DNA of 64,000 nucleotides from contig NZ_JADKYR010000002.1 in the NCBI RefSeq assembly GCF_015354335.1, forward strand, positions 372,001-436,000. The letters run 5' to 3'. Position numbers and translations under genes: made by a program. A model generated the notes under the pieces. The model saw nothing but the letters and a program-made list of their open reading frames with translations, was not told the DNA's origin and ran no database searches. This document shows, one piece after another, positions 20,538-30,644 of the stretch (its first letter is position 1; every line of letters starts with the position of its first letter). The DNA comes from Methylophilus sp. 13. GTDB lineage: Bacteria; Pseudomonadota; Gammaproteobacteria; Burkholderiales; Methylophilaceae.

Positions 20538-20560
20538 AAAAGGGGCGATGCGCCCCTTTT
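20538..20560 (-). terminator. Terminator-like hairpin between rpsB and tsf
   Basis: AAAAGGGGCG and CGCCCCTTTT arms form a strong short stem with a T-run, 14 bp after the rpsB stop. It probably works as a partial terminator that sets the S2 to EF-Ts ratio, since no clear promoter for tsf is visible downstream. Confidence 0.75.
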
Positions 20561-20574
20561 CATGCCACCGGGAA

Positions 20575-21318
20575 TTACTCAGCCACTGCCTCAGCAGGTG
20601 CAGCTTCTTCCTGTGCAGCCTTCACGATTTCAGAAATCGCGTTTGCACGACCTTCCAACACGGCATCAGCCATGCCACGTGCGTACAAGCGGATTGCGCG
20701 TGAAGAGTCATCGTTACCAGGGATGACATAAGTGATGCCATCTGGTGAGTTGTTGGTATCCACGATACCAATCACTGGAATACCCAGTTTACGTGCTTCA
20801 GTAATCGCGCCGCTTTCATGACCAACGTCGATCACAAAAATCGCATCTGGCAAGCCACCCATCTCTTTAATACCACCGATGGAACGCTCCAGCTTTTCGA
20901 TTTCACGCTTGATGCCCAAAGCTTCTTTTTTACCGAACTTGTCGATGCTGCCATCAATCATCATGGCTTCAAAGTCTTGCAAACGCTTGATAGATTGCTT
21001 CACGGTTTTGAAGTTGGTCAGCATACCACCCAACCAGCGATGGTTCACATACGAACAACCAGCGCGCTGTGCTTCTTCTTTCACGATATCGCGGGCTTGA
21101 CGCTTGGTGCCCACAAACAGAATACGGCCCTTGTTTGCTGCCAAAGTGCGCACATATTTCTGTGCTTCTTCAAACAGTGGCAGGGTTTTTTCCAGGTTAA
21201 CAATATGAATTTTGTTACGATCGCCAAAAATGAACTCTGCCATTTTCGGGTTCCAGTAACGAGTTTGGTGACCAAAGTGAACACCGGCCTCCAACATTTG
21301 ACGCATAGTCACGGACAT
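20575..21318 (-). CDS. rpsB: 30S ribosomal protein S2
   Basis: A 247-residue ribosomal protein needed to dock S1 on the small subunit. [20 protein letters not shown] at the N terminus and [20 protein letters not shown] are invariant signatures. A second in-frame Met lies four codons in. It is preceded by a structured leader and a near-consensus promoter, and followed by a hairpin and tsf. Confidence 0.97.
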   Translation of the reverse strand: MSVTMRQMLEAGVHFGHQTRYWNPKMAEFIFGDRNKIHIVNLEKTLPLFEEAQKYVRTLAANKGRILFVGTKRQARDIVKEEAQRAGCSYVNHRWLGGMLTNFKTVKQSIKRLQDFEAMMIDGSIDKFGKKEALGIKREIEKLERSIGGIKEMGGLPDAIFVIDVGHESGAITEARKLGIPVIGIVDTNNSPDGITYVIPGNDDSSRAIRLYARGMADAVLEGRANAISEIVKAAQEEAAPAEAVAE

Positions 21319-21353
21319 GATTTTATCTTTCCATTCAAAGGGTTATTCATAAA

Positions 21354-21401
21354 CTTGCAATCAAAAACACCGTATTTAACGGCACCCAATGTGATTGCAA
21401 G
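21354..21401 (-). promoter_or_regulatory. Structured rpsB mRNA leader (nested hairpin)
   Basis: CTTGCAATCA (21354-21363) pairs perfectly with TGATTGCAAG (21392-21401), and a smaller CCGT/ACGG hairpin (21370-21382) lies inside. The structure falls in the untranslated leader between the promoter and the rpsB start. S2 is known to regulate its own mRNA in gammaproteobacteria; a similar role here is inference. Confidence 0.55.
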
Positions 21402-21430
21402 CAAGTGTTTGACAAAAAAGTCAATCCAAA

Positions 21431-21459
21431 ATTATAGCGCTTAATCCGAATACTATCAA
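21431..21459 (-). promoter_or_regulatory. Sigma70-type promoter for rpsB(-tsf)
   Basis: On the minus strand TTGATA (21459-21454) and TATAAT (21436-21431) are separated by exactly 17 bp. Transcription would begin near 21424, leaving a leader of about 105 bases before rpsB. A small TTGAC/GTCAA inverted repeat (21409-21424) lies at the expected start. Confidence 0.8.
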
Positions 21460-21483
21460 GCACTTAAGCATTTCCAGCTAAGC

Positions 21484-21559
21484 TGGCGTCCCCGTCAGGA
21501 CTCGAACCTGAAACTAGCCCTTAGGAGGGGCTGGTGATATCCTGTTTCACCACGAGGAC
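21484..21559 (-). tRNA. tRNA-Arg (anticodon CCT)
   Basis: A 76-nt cloverleaf on the minus strand with the CCA end encoded. Acceptor arm GTCCTCG pairs with CGGGGAC (one G-T), D arm GTGA/TCAC, anticodon arm AGCCC/GGGCT with loop CTCCTAA, T arm TCAGG/CCTGA with loop TTCGAGT. The anticodon CCT reads AGG arginine codons. It lies just upstream of the rpsB promoter. Confidence 0.93.
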
Positions 21560-21699
21560 AGCGGCGCTATTTTAAACGCTTGTCTGCAAAACGACCACCC
21601 TGTTATTCAAAATCGCTGACGCCTCCCTCAGCCAGCTTGCCGAGCCCGATGGCTGTGAGTAACATGCACCTACAAACTTTCTAACTGACAGACAGAGAT

Positions 21700-22329
21700 A
21701 TGGATACTAACTCTATCAATCGTTATGCCTCGGCGATACGCGAGGCAATTGTTGCGCATGAAGCGGATATCGAATGCCTGGACCGCGAAATAGGCGATGG
21801 CGACCACTACATTAATATGAAGCGTGGCTGTGAAGCGATTGCAGGACTGGCAAACGAACTCAATGGCCTAGACGCATCTGATGCCCTGAATAAAATTGGC
21901 ATGAAATTACTGAGCACCATAGGCGGGGCATCTGGGCCGTTATTTGCAAGCTTTTTTATGGCCATGGGCAAATCGCTTAAAACCAGTGAAGCAATCAGCA
22001 TCAACCACCTTGCCGCCGCATTTGACGCTGGTGTACAAGCCATTATGCAACGGGGCAAAGCCCAGACCGGTGAAAAAACCATGCTGGATGTGCTGGTCCC
22101 CGTCGCCCAGACCTTTAAACACATGGCAGAACAAGGCCACACCCGCCCGGAAATTGCAGCCGCCCTGAAAAAGACAGCCAGTGAAGGTCTTGAGTCCACG
22201 CGCAATATGCTGGCCACCAAAGGTCGCGCGGCTGGATTGGGTGAGCGCGCCATTGGTCATCTCGATGCGGGGGCAAAAAGCTGCCAGGTCATGATTCATG
22301 CAGTATGCGATCTCGTGCTTGCCGGTTAA
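21700..22329 (+). CDS. dhaL: Dihydroxyacetone kinase subunit DhaL (ADP/ATP-binding)
   Basis: A 209-residue all-helical nucleotide-binding subunit. REIGDGDHYINMKRG near residues 29-43 holds the Asp residues that bind Mg-nucleotide, and GGASGPLFASFFMAMGK around residue 74 is the phosphate-binding turn; EKTMLDVLVP is also conserved. It precedes dhaK by 103 bp. Here dhaL comes first, and no dhaM phosphotransfer subunit is present, so the phosphoryl donor could be ATP or a DhaM encoded elsewhere. In RuMP methylotrophs dihydroxyacetone phosphorylation is a plausible sugar-phosphate entry or salvage step. Confidence 0.9.
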   Translation: MDTNSINRYASAIREAIVAHEADIECLDREIGDGDHYINMKRGCEAIAGLANELNGLDASDALNKIGMKLLSTIGGASGPLFASFFMAMGKSLKTSEAISINHLAAAFDAGVQAIMQRGKAQTGEKTMLDVLVPVAQTFKHMAEQGHTRPEIAAALKKTASEGLESTRNMLATKGRAAGLGERAIGHLDAGAKSCQVMIHAVCDLVLAG

Positions 22330-22432
22330 GGGCATTGCAGATCAAGTTTGCCCCACTCACCCCTCTACGCGGCGCACTGGGTATCAGGCTTAGCTTAGCC
22401 AGCTGTGCACGGTTTTAATCACGGAGCGAAAA

Positions 22433-23431
22433 ATGAAAAAATTTTTAAATCAGGTTGACCAGATGCTGACTGAAAGTCTGACTGGCTTTGCCACTGCACA
22501 TCGCGAGCTGGTGCAAGTGCAATTTGAGCCGACCTTTGTCAGCCGCAAACAAAAAGCACAAAACAAGGTCGTGCTGATTTCCGGTGGCGGTTCAGGCCAT
22601 GAACCTTTGCACGCGGGCTATGTGGGCAAAGGCATGCTGGATGCCGCCTGTCCAGGCCAGGTATTCACCTCACCTACCCCAGATCAGATGCTGGCGGCAG
22701 CCGAAGCGGTGCATGCGGATAAAGGCGTCCTGTTTATCGTGAAAAACTACGCCGGGGATGTCATGAATTTTGAAATGGCGGCTGAAATGCTGCCGTTTGA
22801 GCATGCCACGGTGCTGACCTCGGATGACTGTGCCGTCGTCAATAGCACCTATACCTCAGGTCGCCGCGGCGTGGCAGGCACCGTCATTGTCGAAAAATGC
22901 GTCGGTAGCCTGGCGGAAAGCGGCGCTGACCTCGCTGCCTGCAAGGCGCTTGGCGATAAAATCAATCTACGCACTTCCAGCATAGGCGTCGCCCTGACCA
23001 GCTGCACGGTTCCTGCGGCAGGGAGACCCACCTTCGATATCACTGAAGCTGAAATTGAAATGGGGGTAGGCATCCATGGTGAACCAGGTCGCCGCCGTGA
23101 AGCCATGCATGCAGCAGACGCCATCGTCACGGACATGGTCGCCGCGATTGTGCATGATATTGAAGCCAAGCAACTGCCTGGTGCGGGCGATATCCTGCTT
23201 TTGGTGAATGGCCTGGGCGCGACACCGCTAATGGAGTTATACCTGATTTATCACGCAGCCGCAGAACAGCTGACCGCCAAAGGTTATCAAGTCACCCGCA
23301 GTCTGGTTGGCAACTACACCACCGCCATTGACATGGCAGGCGCCTCAATCACGGTTTGCCTGCTGGATCAGGAAATCCTAAAGCACTGGGACAGCCCAGT
23401 GCATACCGCTGGCTTGCGCTGGGGCTGCTAA
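22433..23431 (+). CDS. dhaK: Dihydroxyacetone kinase subunit DhaK
   Basis: A 332-residue substrate-binding subunit that holds dihydroxyacetone covalently on a histidine. ISGGGSGHEPLHAGYVGKGM near residues 50-69 is the family signature, and H215 in GVGIHGEPGRR is the residue that forms the hemiaminal with the substrate. Length fits the stand-alone DhaK subunit rather than the fused ATP-type enzyme. With DhaL it should make dihydroxyacetone phosphate in the cytoplasm. Confidence 0.92.
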   Translation: MKKFLNQVDQMLTESLTGFATAHRELVQVQFEPTFVSRKQKAQNKVVLISGGGSGHEPLHAGYVGKGMLDAACPGQVFTSPTPDQMLAAAEAVHADKGVLFIVKNYAGDVMNFEMAAEMLPFEHATVLTSDDCAVVNSTYTSGRRGVAGTVIVEKCVGSLAESGADLAACKALGDKINLRTSSIGVALTSCTVPAAGRPTFDITEAEIEMGVGIHGEPGRRREAMHAADAIVTDMVAAIVHDIEAKQLPGAGDILLLVNGLGATPLMELYLIYHAAAEQLTAKGYQVTRSLVGNYTTAIDMAGASITVCLLDQEILKHWDSPVHTAGLRWGC

Positions 23432-23728
23432 CACGATTAGCTACCTTAAACGCTGACCATAGTCAGTCCGCTCACAGGCAGCAAAGGCACCTGCATTAAT
23501 TTATTTTAAATCGCCACTTTCTCTCACATTATGATTGCTTCCTGCTTGCGGCAGGTGTATGTTAATCCAAGGGATGCAAATCCACTGTTCATATCAGTGT
23601 GGACATAACAATAAACAAAAGCAGTATATTTGAGTGATGATGCATGGCAGCAACAAACCTGTGGCAGACTTCCTGAATTCAGATTCAGTCTCGGCTTCAT
23701 TTTTCTGCAAATCAGACTGGACCGCCTG

Positions 23729-25699
23729 ATGAAGCGCCTGCTCAACCACAAACAATCGCTGACGCTGGATGTCATGTTGCAAATGGCGATCAGGGTCAGC
23801 ATCGTCATCGTCGCGGTCAGTGCGCTCACTTACTGGCACATCTACAAAACGCTGGTGGCCTCCACCATTGATGGCCTAGAACATTACATTCAGGAACGCG
23901 GCCAGCGTGAAAGTGCCATTTTCAAGTTGGCCGAGTCCAATCACCAGATTTTCAGGGCCACCTTTCTCGCGCACTGGCAACAAGATTTTTTCTACAATGA
24001 CCGCTTCTTCTGGCAAGTCTTCCAGCGCATGCCAGACCACACCATACACCTGCAAAAAAAAGCCTACGATGGCTTTTATAATCAATCCGGCCTGATCAGC
24101 AAAGACGTCACCGCATATATCGGCGCCAAGGCCCCGATTGCCAATAAGGATTTCAGGAAGAAATTACTTCTGTCGTATGTCATGGTCGATCACTTTGGCA
24201 CGTCGTGGACCAAGCAGTTTGCCAACCTGTATGTCTCCATGCCAGAAAATGTCAATATTGTGTACTGGCCAGGCATGCGTTGGGCTGACAACGCCAGTAG
24301 CAAACTGGATGTTCTCACTGAAGAGTGGGTTTACATCACCACCCGGCAGCGCAATCCTGAGCGCAAGAGTGTCTGGACTGGCCTCTACTTTGACCCGACC
24401 GCCAATGAATGGATGGTGTCACTGGAGACCCCTATTGATATCACTGAGACAAACACGCTGAATGTGGGGCATGACATTTTGCTCAATGCCCTGTTTGACC
24501 GCGTGTTTAATGACCATCTGTCAGGGACCTACAATTTTATCTTCCGCGAAGATGGGCGCTTGATTGCGCACCCGGCCAAAGAGACAGAAATGAACCGTAC
24601 ACGGGGCATGCTGATGATCCCTGACCTCAAAGACGGGCATTTGAGCCAGCAGTTTCAGGTGCTGACTCAATCCATCAAAAACAGGCAGCAGGCTTATTTT
24701 ATTGTTGAGGATGATGACGCATTTCTGGCAGCCACACAAATAGAAGGCCCTGGCTGGTGGTTTGTCACGGTCTACCCAAAATCTTTATTGTCTGCACCGT
24801 CCATGAGTGCCGCCAGGTTTATCCTGATTGTCAGTGTACTGGCATTGGTGATAGAGCTGATCATGCTGTATCTGGTGATGAAGAAAAAAGTCATTCAACC
24901 GCTGGAGACGTTTATGGCGGCCTCCAGCGCCATTGAAGCACAGCAGTATGAAAAAATCACCAACCATACCCTACCCTTGCCCTTTAAGTTGCAAAACGAG
25001 ATTGGCAAGCTGGCGAGGATGTTCAAAAGCATGTCTGGCAGCTTGCAACAATACCGCAATGAGATGCAACGCCTGAACCATTCGCTGGAAGATCAAGTAA
25101 AAATCAGAACCCGGGCGTTGCAGCAGGCAAAAGACAAAGCAGAAAAAGAGGCTACCATAGACAGCCTGACGCAAATCCCCAACCGCCACTCTTTTTATAA
25201 CCGTGCCAAAGCCATACTGCAACAAGCAGACCATACCGGTGCACCACTGTGCTTCCTGATGCTGGATATTGATTTCTTTAAAGTGATCAATGACTCTTAC
25301 GGCCATCCGCAAGGCGACCAGGTGCTGATTGCCTGTTCACGGACGATTGAAAATGCCATCCGCGACAAGGACTTGCTAGGTAGACTGGGCGGTGAGGAGT
25401 TTGCCGTGGTCTTACCCGCCACAACAGCCGAAGAAGCGCGCGTGATTGCTGAACGCATCCGTACCTCGATCGCAGAGTTACGCTTTTTTACCCCACAGGG
25501 CGGCCATGAATTCAGCACGACGATCAGCATAGGTATTTCGTGCGCGAATGAAACGATTTATGCCTATGAATTGCTTTATAAGCATGCCGACCTGGCCCTT
25601 TATCAGGCCAAGCAAACCGGACGTAACCGGGTGATTTGCTACAACAGTCAATGGCAACCACCCGTCACAGACGCGCAAGCCTGGAATGCAGGCGAATAA
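23729..25699 (+). CDS. Membrane-bound diguanylate cyclase with periplasmic sensor domain
   Basis: A 656-residue protein. A membrane helix lies at about residues 17-38, then a large periplasmic sensor region of Cache type (about 40-365), a second membrane helix (about 375-397), a HAMP-like linker and coiled coil, then a GGDEF domain. The active site reads GGEEF, and an RDKD inhibitory site lies five residues before it, so the enzyme should make cyclic di-GMP and be product-inhibited. The ATG at 23729 places the first helix correctly; an open frame reaches back to a TTG at 23630 but adds a poor N terminus. The sensed ligand is unknown. Confidence 0.88.
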   Translation: MKRLLNHKQSLTLDVMLQMAIRVSIVIVAVSALTYWHIYKTLVASTIDGLEHYIQERGQRESAIFKLAESNHQIFRATFLAHWQQDFFYNDRFFWQVFQRMPDHTIHLQKKAYDGFYNQSGLISKDVTAYIGAKAPIANKDFRKKLLLSYVMVDHFGTSWTKQFANLYVSMPENVNIVYWPGMRWADNASSKLDVLTEEWVYITTRQRNPERKSVWTGLYFDPTANEWMVSLETPIDITETNTLNVGHDILLNALFDRVFNDHLSGTYNFIFREDGRLIAHPAKETEMNRTRGMLMIPDLKDGHLSQQFQVLTQSIKNRQQAYFIVEDDDAFLAATQIEGPGWWFVTVYPKSLLSAPSMSAARFILIVSVLALVIELIMLYLVMKKKVIQPLETFMAASSAIEAQQYEKITNHTLPLPFKLQNEIGKLARMFKSMSGSLQQYRNEMQRLNHSLEDQVKIRTRALQQAKDKAEKEATIDSLTQIPNRHSFYNRAKAILQQADHTGAPLCFLMLDIDFFKVINDSYGHPQGDQVLIACSRTIENAIRDKDLLGRLGGEEFAVVLPATTAEEARVIAERIRTSIAELRFFTPQGGHEFSTTISIGISCANETIYAYELLYKHADLALYQAKQTGRNRVICYNSQWQPPVTDAQAWNAGE

Positions 25700-25711
25700 A
25701 GCGTTTGTCAG

Positions 25712-28450
25712 TCAGACCTGGCCCAGCAACTGCTGCCCCAGTAACTGCTGCCAAAGTGCCTTGACCACGGTTCTCTGCGGTAACAATTCCGTATCCTCAA
25801 CGATGGCTTCTTGCCCTTGCAATTTGGTGTGATGGATCAGTCTCCGGTATTCCCGGTAGGCTGTCGCCACCGCTTCCGCCATGGTTGCGGAGTCAATCAG
25901 CCCCAATTCGGCACAACGCTCCAGCAAGCCGATATTGCCAATATTTTCGGCCAGGCCGGGATGCTTAGCCCCGTGCAATAACACCAGATATTGCACCATA
26001 AACTCGACATCAATAATGCCGCCTGACCCTTGCTTGAGATCAAAGCGGCCAAGCTTGGACTTGTGGGCTTCGCGCATTTTCTCGCGCATGTGCACAATAT
26101 CTTGCTTGAGCGCAGTTGCATCTCGCGGCTGCACGATGATCTCACGGCGGATCTGTTCAAAGGCCGCGCCGATGTGTTCCAAGCCCGCCACAAAACGTGC
26201 ACGCGTCAGTGCCTGATGCTCCCATACCCAGGCTTTATGATGCTGATACTCCCTGAACGCGGCCACCGTACTGACCAGCAAACCACTATTGCCATCTGGG
26301 CGTAACTGCAAGTCGGTCTCATACAGCAAGCCGGCATTGGTCAGCGTGTTAAACCAGGTATTCAGGCGCTGAGCAAAGCGCGCATAGACCTCCGGGGCCT
26401 GCTCCGCGTCATCTTCATATAGAAAAATAATATCCAGATCCGAGAGATAGCCTAATTCTTTGCCGCCCAGCTTGCCGTAGCCGATCACGGCGAACTGGGG
26501 CGTATCGCGGTGTTTGATCGCCAGGTTTTGCCACACGGTCTGTAAACTGACCTGCAAGATCACGTCGGCCAGTGCGCTCAAGTCGTCCGAAATCGCCTCC
26601 AGCGACAACGCTGTCATCACATCCTGTGCCGCAATTTTAAGCACGCTGGCATGCTTGAAATGTCGCATCGCATCCATTTGCGCTTCCATATCGCCGTGCA
26701 AGGCTTGCATCTGGCTTAGCAGCTCGGTTTTCAATTGGGCTGCATCCAGTCGCTTGAACAAGGTCTGCTTATTGAGCAACTCATCCAGCAAAATGGGGTG
26801 GGCAGAGACATACTGTGCAATCCAAGGGCTGGCGGCACACAGTTTGACGATCAGCGACAGGGCATCAGGAAACTCTGCCAACAAGGCCAGATAGCTGGCA
26901 CGGCGGCAAATACTTTCCAGCAAGTCCAGCGTACGAATGAGTGCGGTATCCGGCGAGGTACTCTGTTGCTGTGCAGCTTCCCGCAACAGTAAGGGCATCA
27001 GTTGATCCAGCCGGCGACGGCTTTGTTCGGGCAATTGCTGGATGCGTTGGCTCGCCCGCGTCTGCTGCAACAAATGCACGATATCGCTGCCACGCGTATA
27101 GCCTTGCGCAGCCAGCCATTGCTCACTGTCAGCGGCACTCAGCGTCCCTTGCCAAACAGCCGTTTCCTGTTGTAAATCCTGTTGCTGTTCGTCCTTAAAG
27201 GTTTCATCAAAAAAACGTTGTATGCGGTCTCTATGCAAATTGAGTTCGACTATAAAACTGGACCAGTCCGGCTGCTTGAGCATCTGCAGCAAGTAACCAC
27301 GGTAGGTCTCAGACTCAGGCAAATCCTGGGTTTGCTGATCGTCGATGTACATGAGTCTATGCTCTAGGTTGCGCAGATAGACGTAACTTTGCTTGAGCGC
27401 AGAGACTTCGTCTGCGGGCAACATGCCGCGCATCGCCAAACAATCGAGCACCGCCAGCGTCGGCTTGATTTGCAAATCCGGCACTTGACCACCACGGATC
27501 AGCTGGAACAACTGCGCGATAAACTCGACCTCGCGGATGCCGCCCCGCCCCAGCTTGATATTGTCCGAGAGCTTGCGCTGCAGCACATCGCGCTGAATTT
27601 GCAGCTTGAGGTCGCGCATGGAGGCATAAGCGTTAAAATCCAGATATTTGCGGAACACAAACGGCTTGATCAGCCTGGTCAGTGCAGCGTCTGGCCCATG
27701 GACAACCCGGCCTTTAATCCAGGCGTAACGCTCCCACTCCCGCCCATAATTCTGGTAGTAATCCTCCAGCGCATCGAGGTTGCAAACCAGTGCGCCTTCC
27801 GAGCCAAACGGGCGCAAGCGCATATCCACGCGAAAGACAAAGCCTTCCGCCCTGACTTCATCCAGCGCCACAATGACCTTTTTACCCAGTCGCGTAAAAA
27901 AGTCCTGGTTACTGATGGACTTTTCTCCATTGGTGTTCCCTTCTTCTTCATAGGCAAAAATCAGGTCTATATCAGAGGAGACATTCAATTCACGCCCGCC
28001 CAGCTTGCCCATGCCGACCACGATCAGTTGCTGCGGCGCGCCCTTGGCTGAGCAAGGCTGACCATAGATATCAGCCAGGCGGGCGTGGTAGAAGGTGATA
28101 GCCGCAGCAATTGCCGACTCGGCCAGCGCGCTTGTGGTTTCCACCACCTCGGCAAAATCCGCCAGACCATTCAGGTCACGCACGATCAAATGTGCCATCA
28201 AGCGCTGCCTGATCAAGCGGATTTGTTGCAGAAAAACAGATTCTTCACTATTTTTTTCAATTAAAAACAGATCTTTGACATCTTGAGTCTTATATGTCTT
28301 ATATAAGTTATCTAACAGATCAGTTACAAAATCTGGATGTTTTGTAACGAATCTGGCAAAAAAGGGGCTACAAGCAGCCGCATGCAGCAAATAGGCGGCC
28401 TCTGTAGACGCGACCTGCTTTTCTGTTAGAATTTGGGCAAGCTGTTGCAT
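25712..28450 (-). CDS. glnE: Bifunctional glutamine synthetase adenylyltransferase/deadenylase
   Basis: A 912-residue protein that adds or removes AMP on glutamine synthetase in response to PII. Two nucleotidyltransferase domains are visible: GMGKLGGRELNVSSDIDLIF near residue 147 and GYGKLGGKELGYLSDLDIIF near residue 662, each with the catalytic Asp pair, and each followed by a helical PII-response domain. Length is close to the family norm. The C terminus ends in a short repeat (QQLLGQQLLGQ), from a small DNA duplication. It converges on the GGDEF gene with 12 bp between them and is divergent from acs. Confidence 0.96.
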   Translation of the reverse strand: MQQLAQILTEKQVASTEAAYLLHAAACSPFFARFVTKHPDFVTDLLDNLYKTYKTQDVKDLFLIEKNSEESVFLQQIRLIRQRLMAHLIVRDLNGLADFAEVVETTSALAESAIAAAITFYHARLADIYGQPCSAKGAPQQLIVVGMGKLGGRELNVSSDIDLIFAYEEEGNTNGEKSISNQDFFTRLGKKVIVALDEVRAEGFVFRVDMRLRPFGSEGALVCNLDALEDYYQNYGREWERYAWIKGRVVHGPDAALTRLIKPFVFRKYLDFNAYASMRDLKLQIQRDVLQRKLSDNIKLGRGGIREVEFIAQLFQLIRGGQVPDLQIKPTLAVLDCLAMRGMLPADEVSALKQSYVYLRNLEHRLMYIDDQQTQDLPESETYRGYLLQMLKQPDWSSFIVELNLHRDRIQRFFDETFKDEQQQDLQQETAVWQGTLSAADSEQWLAAQGYTRGSDIVHLLQQTRASQRIQQLPEQSRRRLDQLMPLLLREAAQQQSTSPDTALIRTLDLLESICRRASYLALLAEFPDALSLIVKLCAASPWIAQYVSAHPILLDELLNKQTLFKRLDAAQLKTELLSQMQALHGDMEAQMDAMRHFKHASVLKIAAQDVMTALSLEAISDDLSALADVILQVSLQTVWQNLAIKHRDTPQFAVIGYGKLGGKELGYLSDLDIIFLYEDDAEQAPEVYARFAQRLNTWFNTLTNAGLLYETDLQLRPDGNSGLLVSTVAAFREYQHHKAWVWEHQALTRARFVAGLEHIGAAFEQIRREIIVQPRDATALKQDIVHMREKMREAHKSKLGRFDLKQGSGGIIDVEFMVQYLVLLHGAKHPGLAENIGNIGLLERCAELGLIDSATMAEAVATAYREYRRLIHHTKLQGQEAIVEDTELLPQRTVVKALWQQLLGQQLLGQV

Positions 28451-28568
28451 GGGCTGTGGCTCTAGTAACGGGATGTGTGCTCGGAGAGTTTGTCAATCAG
28501 AACCAAAATAATAACACCTGAGGTTCGCTCACACTTTCATTTTTTGACATTGATTTTTGGGGGACGCT

Positions 28569-30545
28569 ATGTCTATCGAATCTGTACTTCATGAACACCG
28601 CGTATTCGCGCCGGGCAAAGAGTTTTCAAGCCAGGCCGCGATCGGCAGCATGGAGGAATACCAACGCCTGTGCCAGGAAGCGGCACAGGATTACGAAGGA
28701 TTCTGGGCCAAACTGGCTCGCGAGCTATTAATCTGGCACAAACCGTTTACCAAGACACTCAATCAGGACCATGCCCCCTTCTACAAATGGTTTGAAGATG
28801 GCGAGTTAAATGTGTCCGCCAACTGCCTGGACAAGCACCTGCAAACCATCCCCAACAAAACCGCCATTATTTTTGAGGCGGATAACGGCGATGTGCGCAG
28901 TGTGAGCTACAAAGAACTCTACCACCAGGTCTGCCAGTTTGCGAATGGCCTCAAGTCACTCAAGCTGGTCAAGGGTGACCGCGTCATTATCTATCTGCCC
29001 ATGGGCATTGAAGCCGTGGTCGCCATGCAGGCCTGTGCCCGTCTGGGCATTATTCACTCGGTGGTGTTTGGCGGCTTTTCTGCCAAAAGCCTCAATGAGC
29101 GGATTATCGATGCTGGCGCGGTGGCGGTGATTACCTCAGACGGCCAATACCGTGGCGGTAAAACGCTGCCGCTCAAACAAGCAGTCGACGAAGGCATTGC
29201 CATGGGCGGCTGTGACAGCATCCGCCATATGGTGGTGTTCAAGAAAACCGGCATGGACGTCGCCTGGGATAGCACCTGTGTCTGGTGGCATGACCTGATT
29301 GCAGGCCAAGCCGATACTTGTGAGCCGGTGATGGTCGACGCAGAACATCCGTTGTTCCTGCTCTACACCTCAGGTTCGACCGGTAAACCCAAAGGCGTAC
29401 AACATAGCTCGGCGGGCTATCTGCTGCACGCGATGAACACCATGCGCTGGACCTTTGATATTAAGCCCAACGATATTTACTGGTGTACGGCCGATGTGGG
29501 CTGGATCACCGGTCACAGCTATGTCGCTTACGGCCCGCTTGCCGTGGGGGCGACCCAGATTGTGTTTGAAGGTATTCCGACCTATCCGAATGCAGGGCGT
29601 TTCTGGGAAATGATTCAGCGCCACAAAGTCAGCGTGTTCTACACCGCGCCTACCGCGATCCGCTCCCTGATCAAAGCCGGTGAAACCGACTTTACCACGC
29701 ACCCCAACCATTTCGATTTAGCCAGCCTGCGTTTGCTGGGCACCGTCGGCGAGCCTATCAACCCCGAAGCCTGGATGTGGTACTACGAACAAGTGGGCGG
29801 CAATCGCTGCCCGATTGTCGATACCTTCTGGCAAACCGAAACCGGCGGCCATGTGATAACCCCGCTACCAGGCGCGACTCCCTTGGTGCCAGGTTCCTGC
29901 ACCCTGCCCTTCCCTGGCATTGATATCGACGTCGTAGATGAAACCGGCAAAGCCATTGCCTGGGGCAATGGCGGTCTACTGGTGATCAAAAAGCCGTGGC
30001 CCTCCATGATCCGCACCATTTACAACGATCCCGAGCGTTACAAAGCCAGCTATTTCCCGACCGAACTGGGTGGCAACCTGTACTTGGCTGGGGATGGCGC
30101 CGTGCGTGACGCCGACACCGGTAATTTCACCATCATGGGCCGCATTGATGACGTATTGAACGTGTCGGGCCACCGCCTGGGTACCATGGAAATCGAGTCT
30201 GCGCTGGTCGCCAACCATTTGGTCGCCGAGTCTGCCGTGGTCGGCAAACCACATCCGATCAAAGGTGAGTCTGTGGTGGCTTACGTCGTACTGAAAGGCA
30301 AGCGCCCAGAAGGCGAAGAAGCCAAGAAGATCGTGGCCGAATTGCGTGACTGGGTCGGTAAAGAAATTGGCCCGATTGCCAAGCCGGATGAAATCCGCTT
30401 TGGCGACAACCTGCCCAAGACGCGTTCGGGCAAAATCATGCGCCGCTTGTTGCGTAGCCTGGCCAAGGGTGAGGAAATCACTTCTGATATTTCGACCCTG
30501 GATAACCCGGCCATCCTCGAACAGTTGAAACAGGCCGTCAATTAA
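28569..30545 (+). CDS. acs: Acetyl-CoA synthetase (AMP-forming)
   Basis: A 658-residue acyl-adenylate-forming enzyme that makes acetyl-CoA from acetate, ATP and CoA. The P-loop [16 protein letters not shown] lies near residue 261, the A5 motif [11 protein letters not shown] follows, and the C-terminal [11 protein letters not shown] contains the lysine that is acetylated in regulation of the family. The start is the ATG at 28569 with GGGGGA upstream, rather than the TTG four codons earlier. It is divergent from glnE across 118 bp. Propionate is an alternative substrate, but length and motifs favour Acs. Confidence 0.94.
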   Translation: MSIESVLHEHRVFAPGKEFSSQAAIGSMEEYQRLCQEAAQDYEGFWAKLARELLIWHKPFTKTLNQDHAPFYKWFEDGELNVSANCLDKHLQTIPNKTAIIFEADNGDVRSVSYKELYHQVCQFANGLKSLKLVKGDRVIIYLPMGIEAVVAMQACARLGIIHSVVFGGFSAKSLNERIIDAGAVAVITSDGQYRGGKTLPLKQAVDEGIAMGGCDSIRHMVVFKKTGMDVAWDSTCVWWHDLIAGQADTCEPVMVDAEHPLFLLYTSGSTGKPKGVQHSSAGYLLHAMNTMRWTFDIKPNDIYWCTADVGWITGHSYVAYGPLAVGATQIVFEGIPTYPNAGRFWEMIQRHKVSVFYTAPTAIRSLIKAGETDFTTHPNHFDLASLRLLGTVGEPINPEAWMWYYEQVGGNRCPIVDTFWQTETGGHVITPLPGATPLVPGSCTLPFPGIDIDVVDETGKAIAWGNGGLLVIKKPWPSMIRTIYNDPERYKASYFPTELGGNLYLAGDGAVRDADTGNFTIMGRIDDVLNVSGHRLGTMEIESALVANHLVAESAVVGKPHPIKGESVVAYVVLKGKRPEGEEAKKIVAELRDWVGKEIGPIAKPDEIRFGDNLPKTRSGKIMRRLLRSLAKGEEITSDISTLDNPAILEQLKQAVN

Positions 30546-30572
30546 CCCTCTGCTGCCGATGGAAGGGTTAAT
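30541..30572. repeat. Inverted repeat at the acs stop codon
   Basis: ATTAACCCT (30541-30549) and AGGGTTAAT (30564-30572) form a perfect 9-bp stem that includes the acs stop codon. It has no T-run, so it is not a typical terminator. Confidence 0.7.
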
Positions 30573-30578
30573 TATTCT

Positions 30579-30623
30579 GATTATTTTCGCAGCGGTGGCG
30601 ATCTTCCTCATGCGAAAATAATC
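30579..30623. repeat. 13-bp inverted repeat in the acs-prfC spacer
   Basis: GATTATTTTCGCA (30579-30591) is perfectly complementary to TGCGAAAATAATC (30611-30623), with 19 bases between. No coding frame is evident here. Confidence 0.75.
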
Positions 30624-30644
30624 CGGCTAAGTGTTTGATTAGCC

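Noticed and set aside
21484-21559. tRNA-Arg as an integration site
   Set aside because: No integrase, no repeated 3' end of the tRNA and no foreign-looking genes next to it.
23524-23839. Minus-strand short frames upstream of the GGDEF gene
   Set aside because: They overlap the start of the GGDEF gene and have no start context or recognisable composition.
27389-28051. Open plus-strand frame of 220 codons inside glnE
   Set aside because: Antisense to a conserved catalytic region of glnE, no ribosome site, no recognisable domain.
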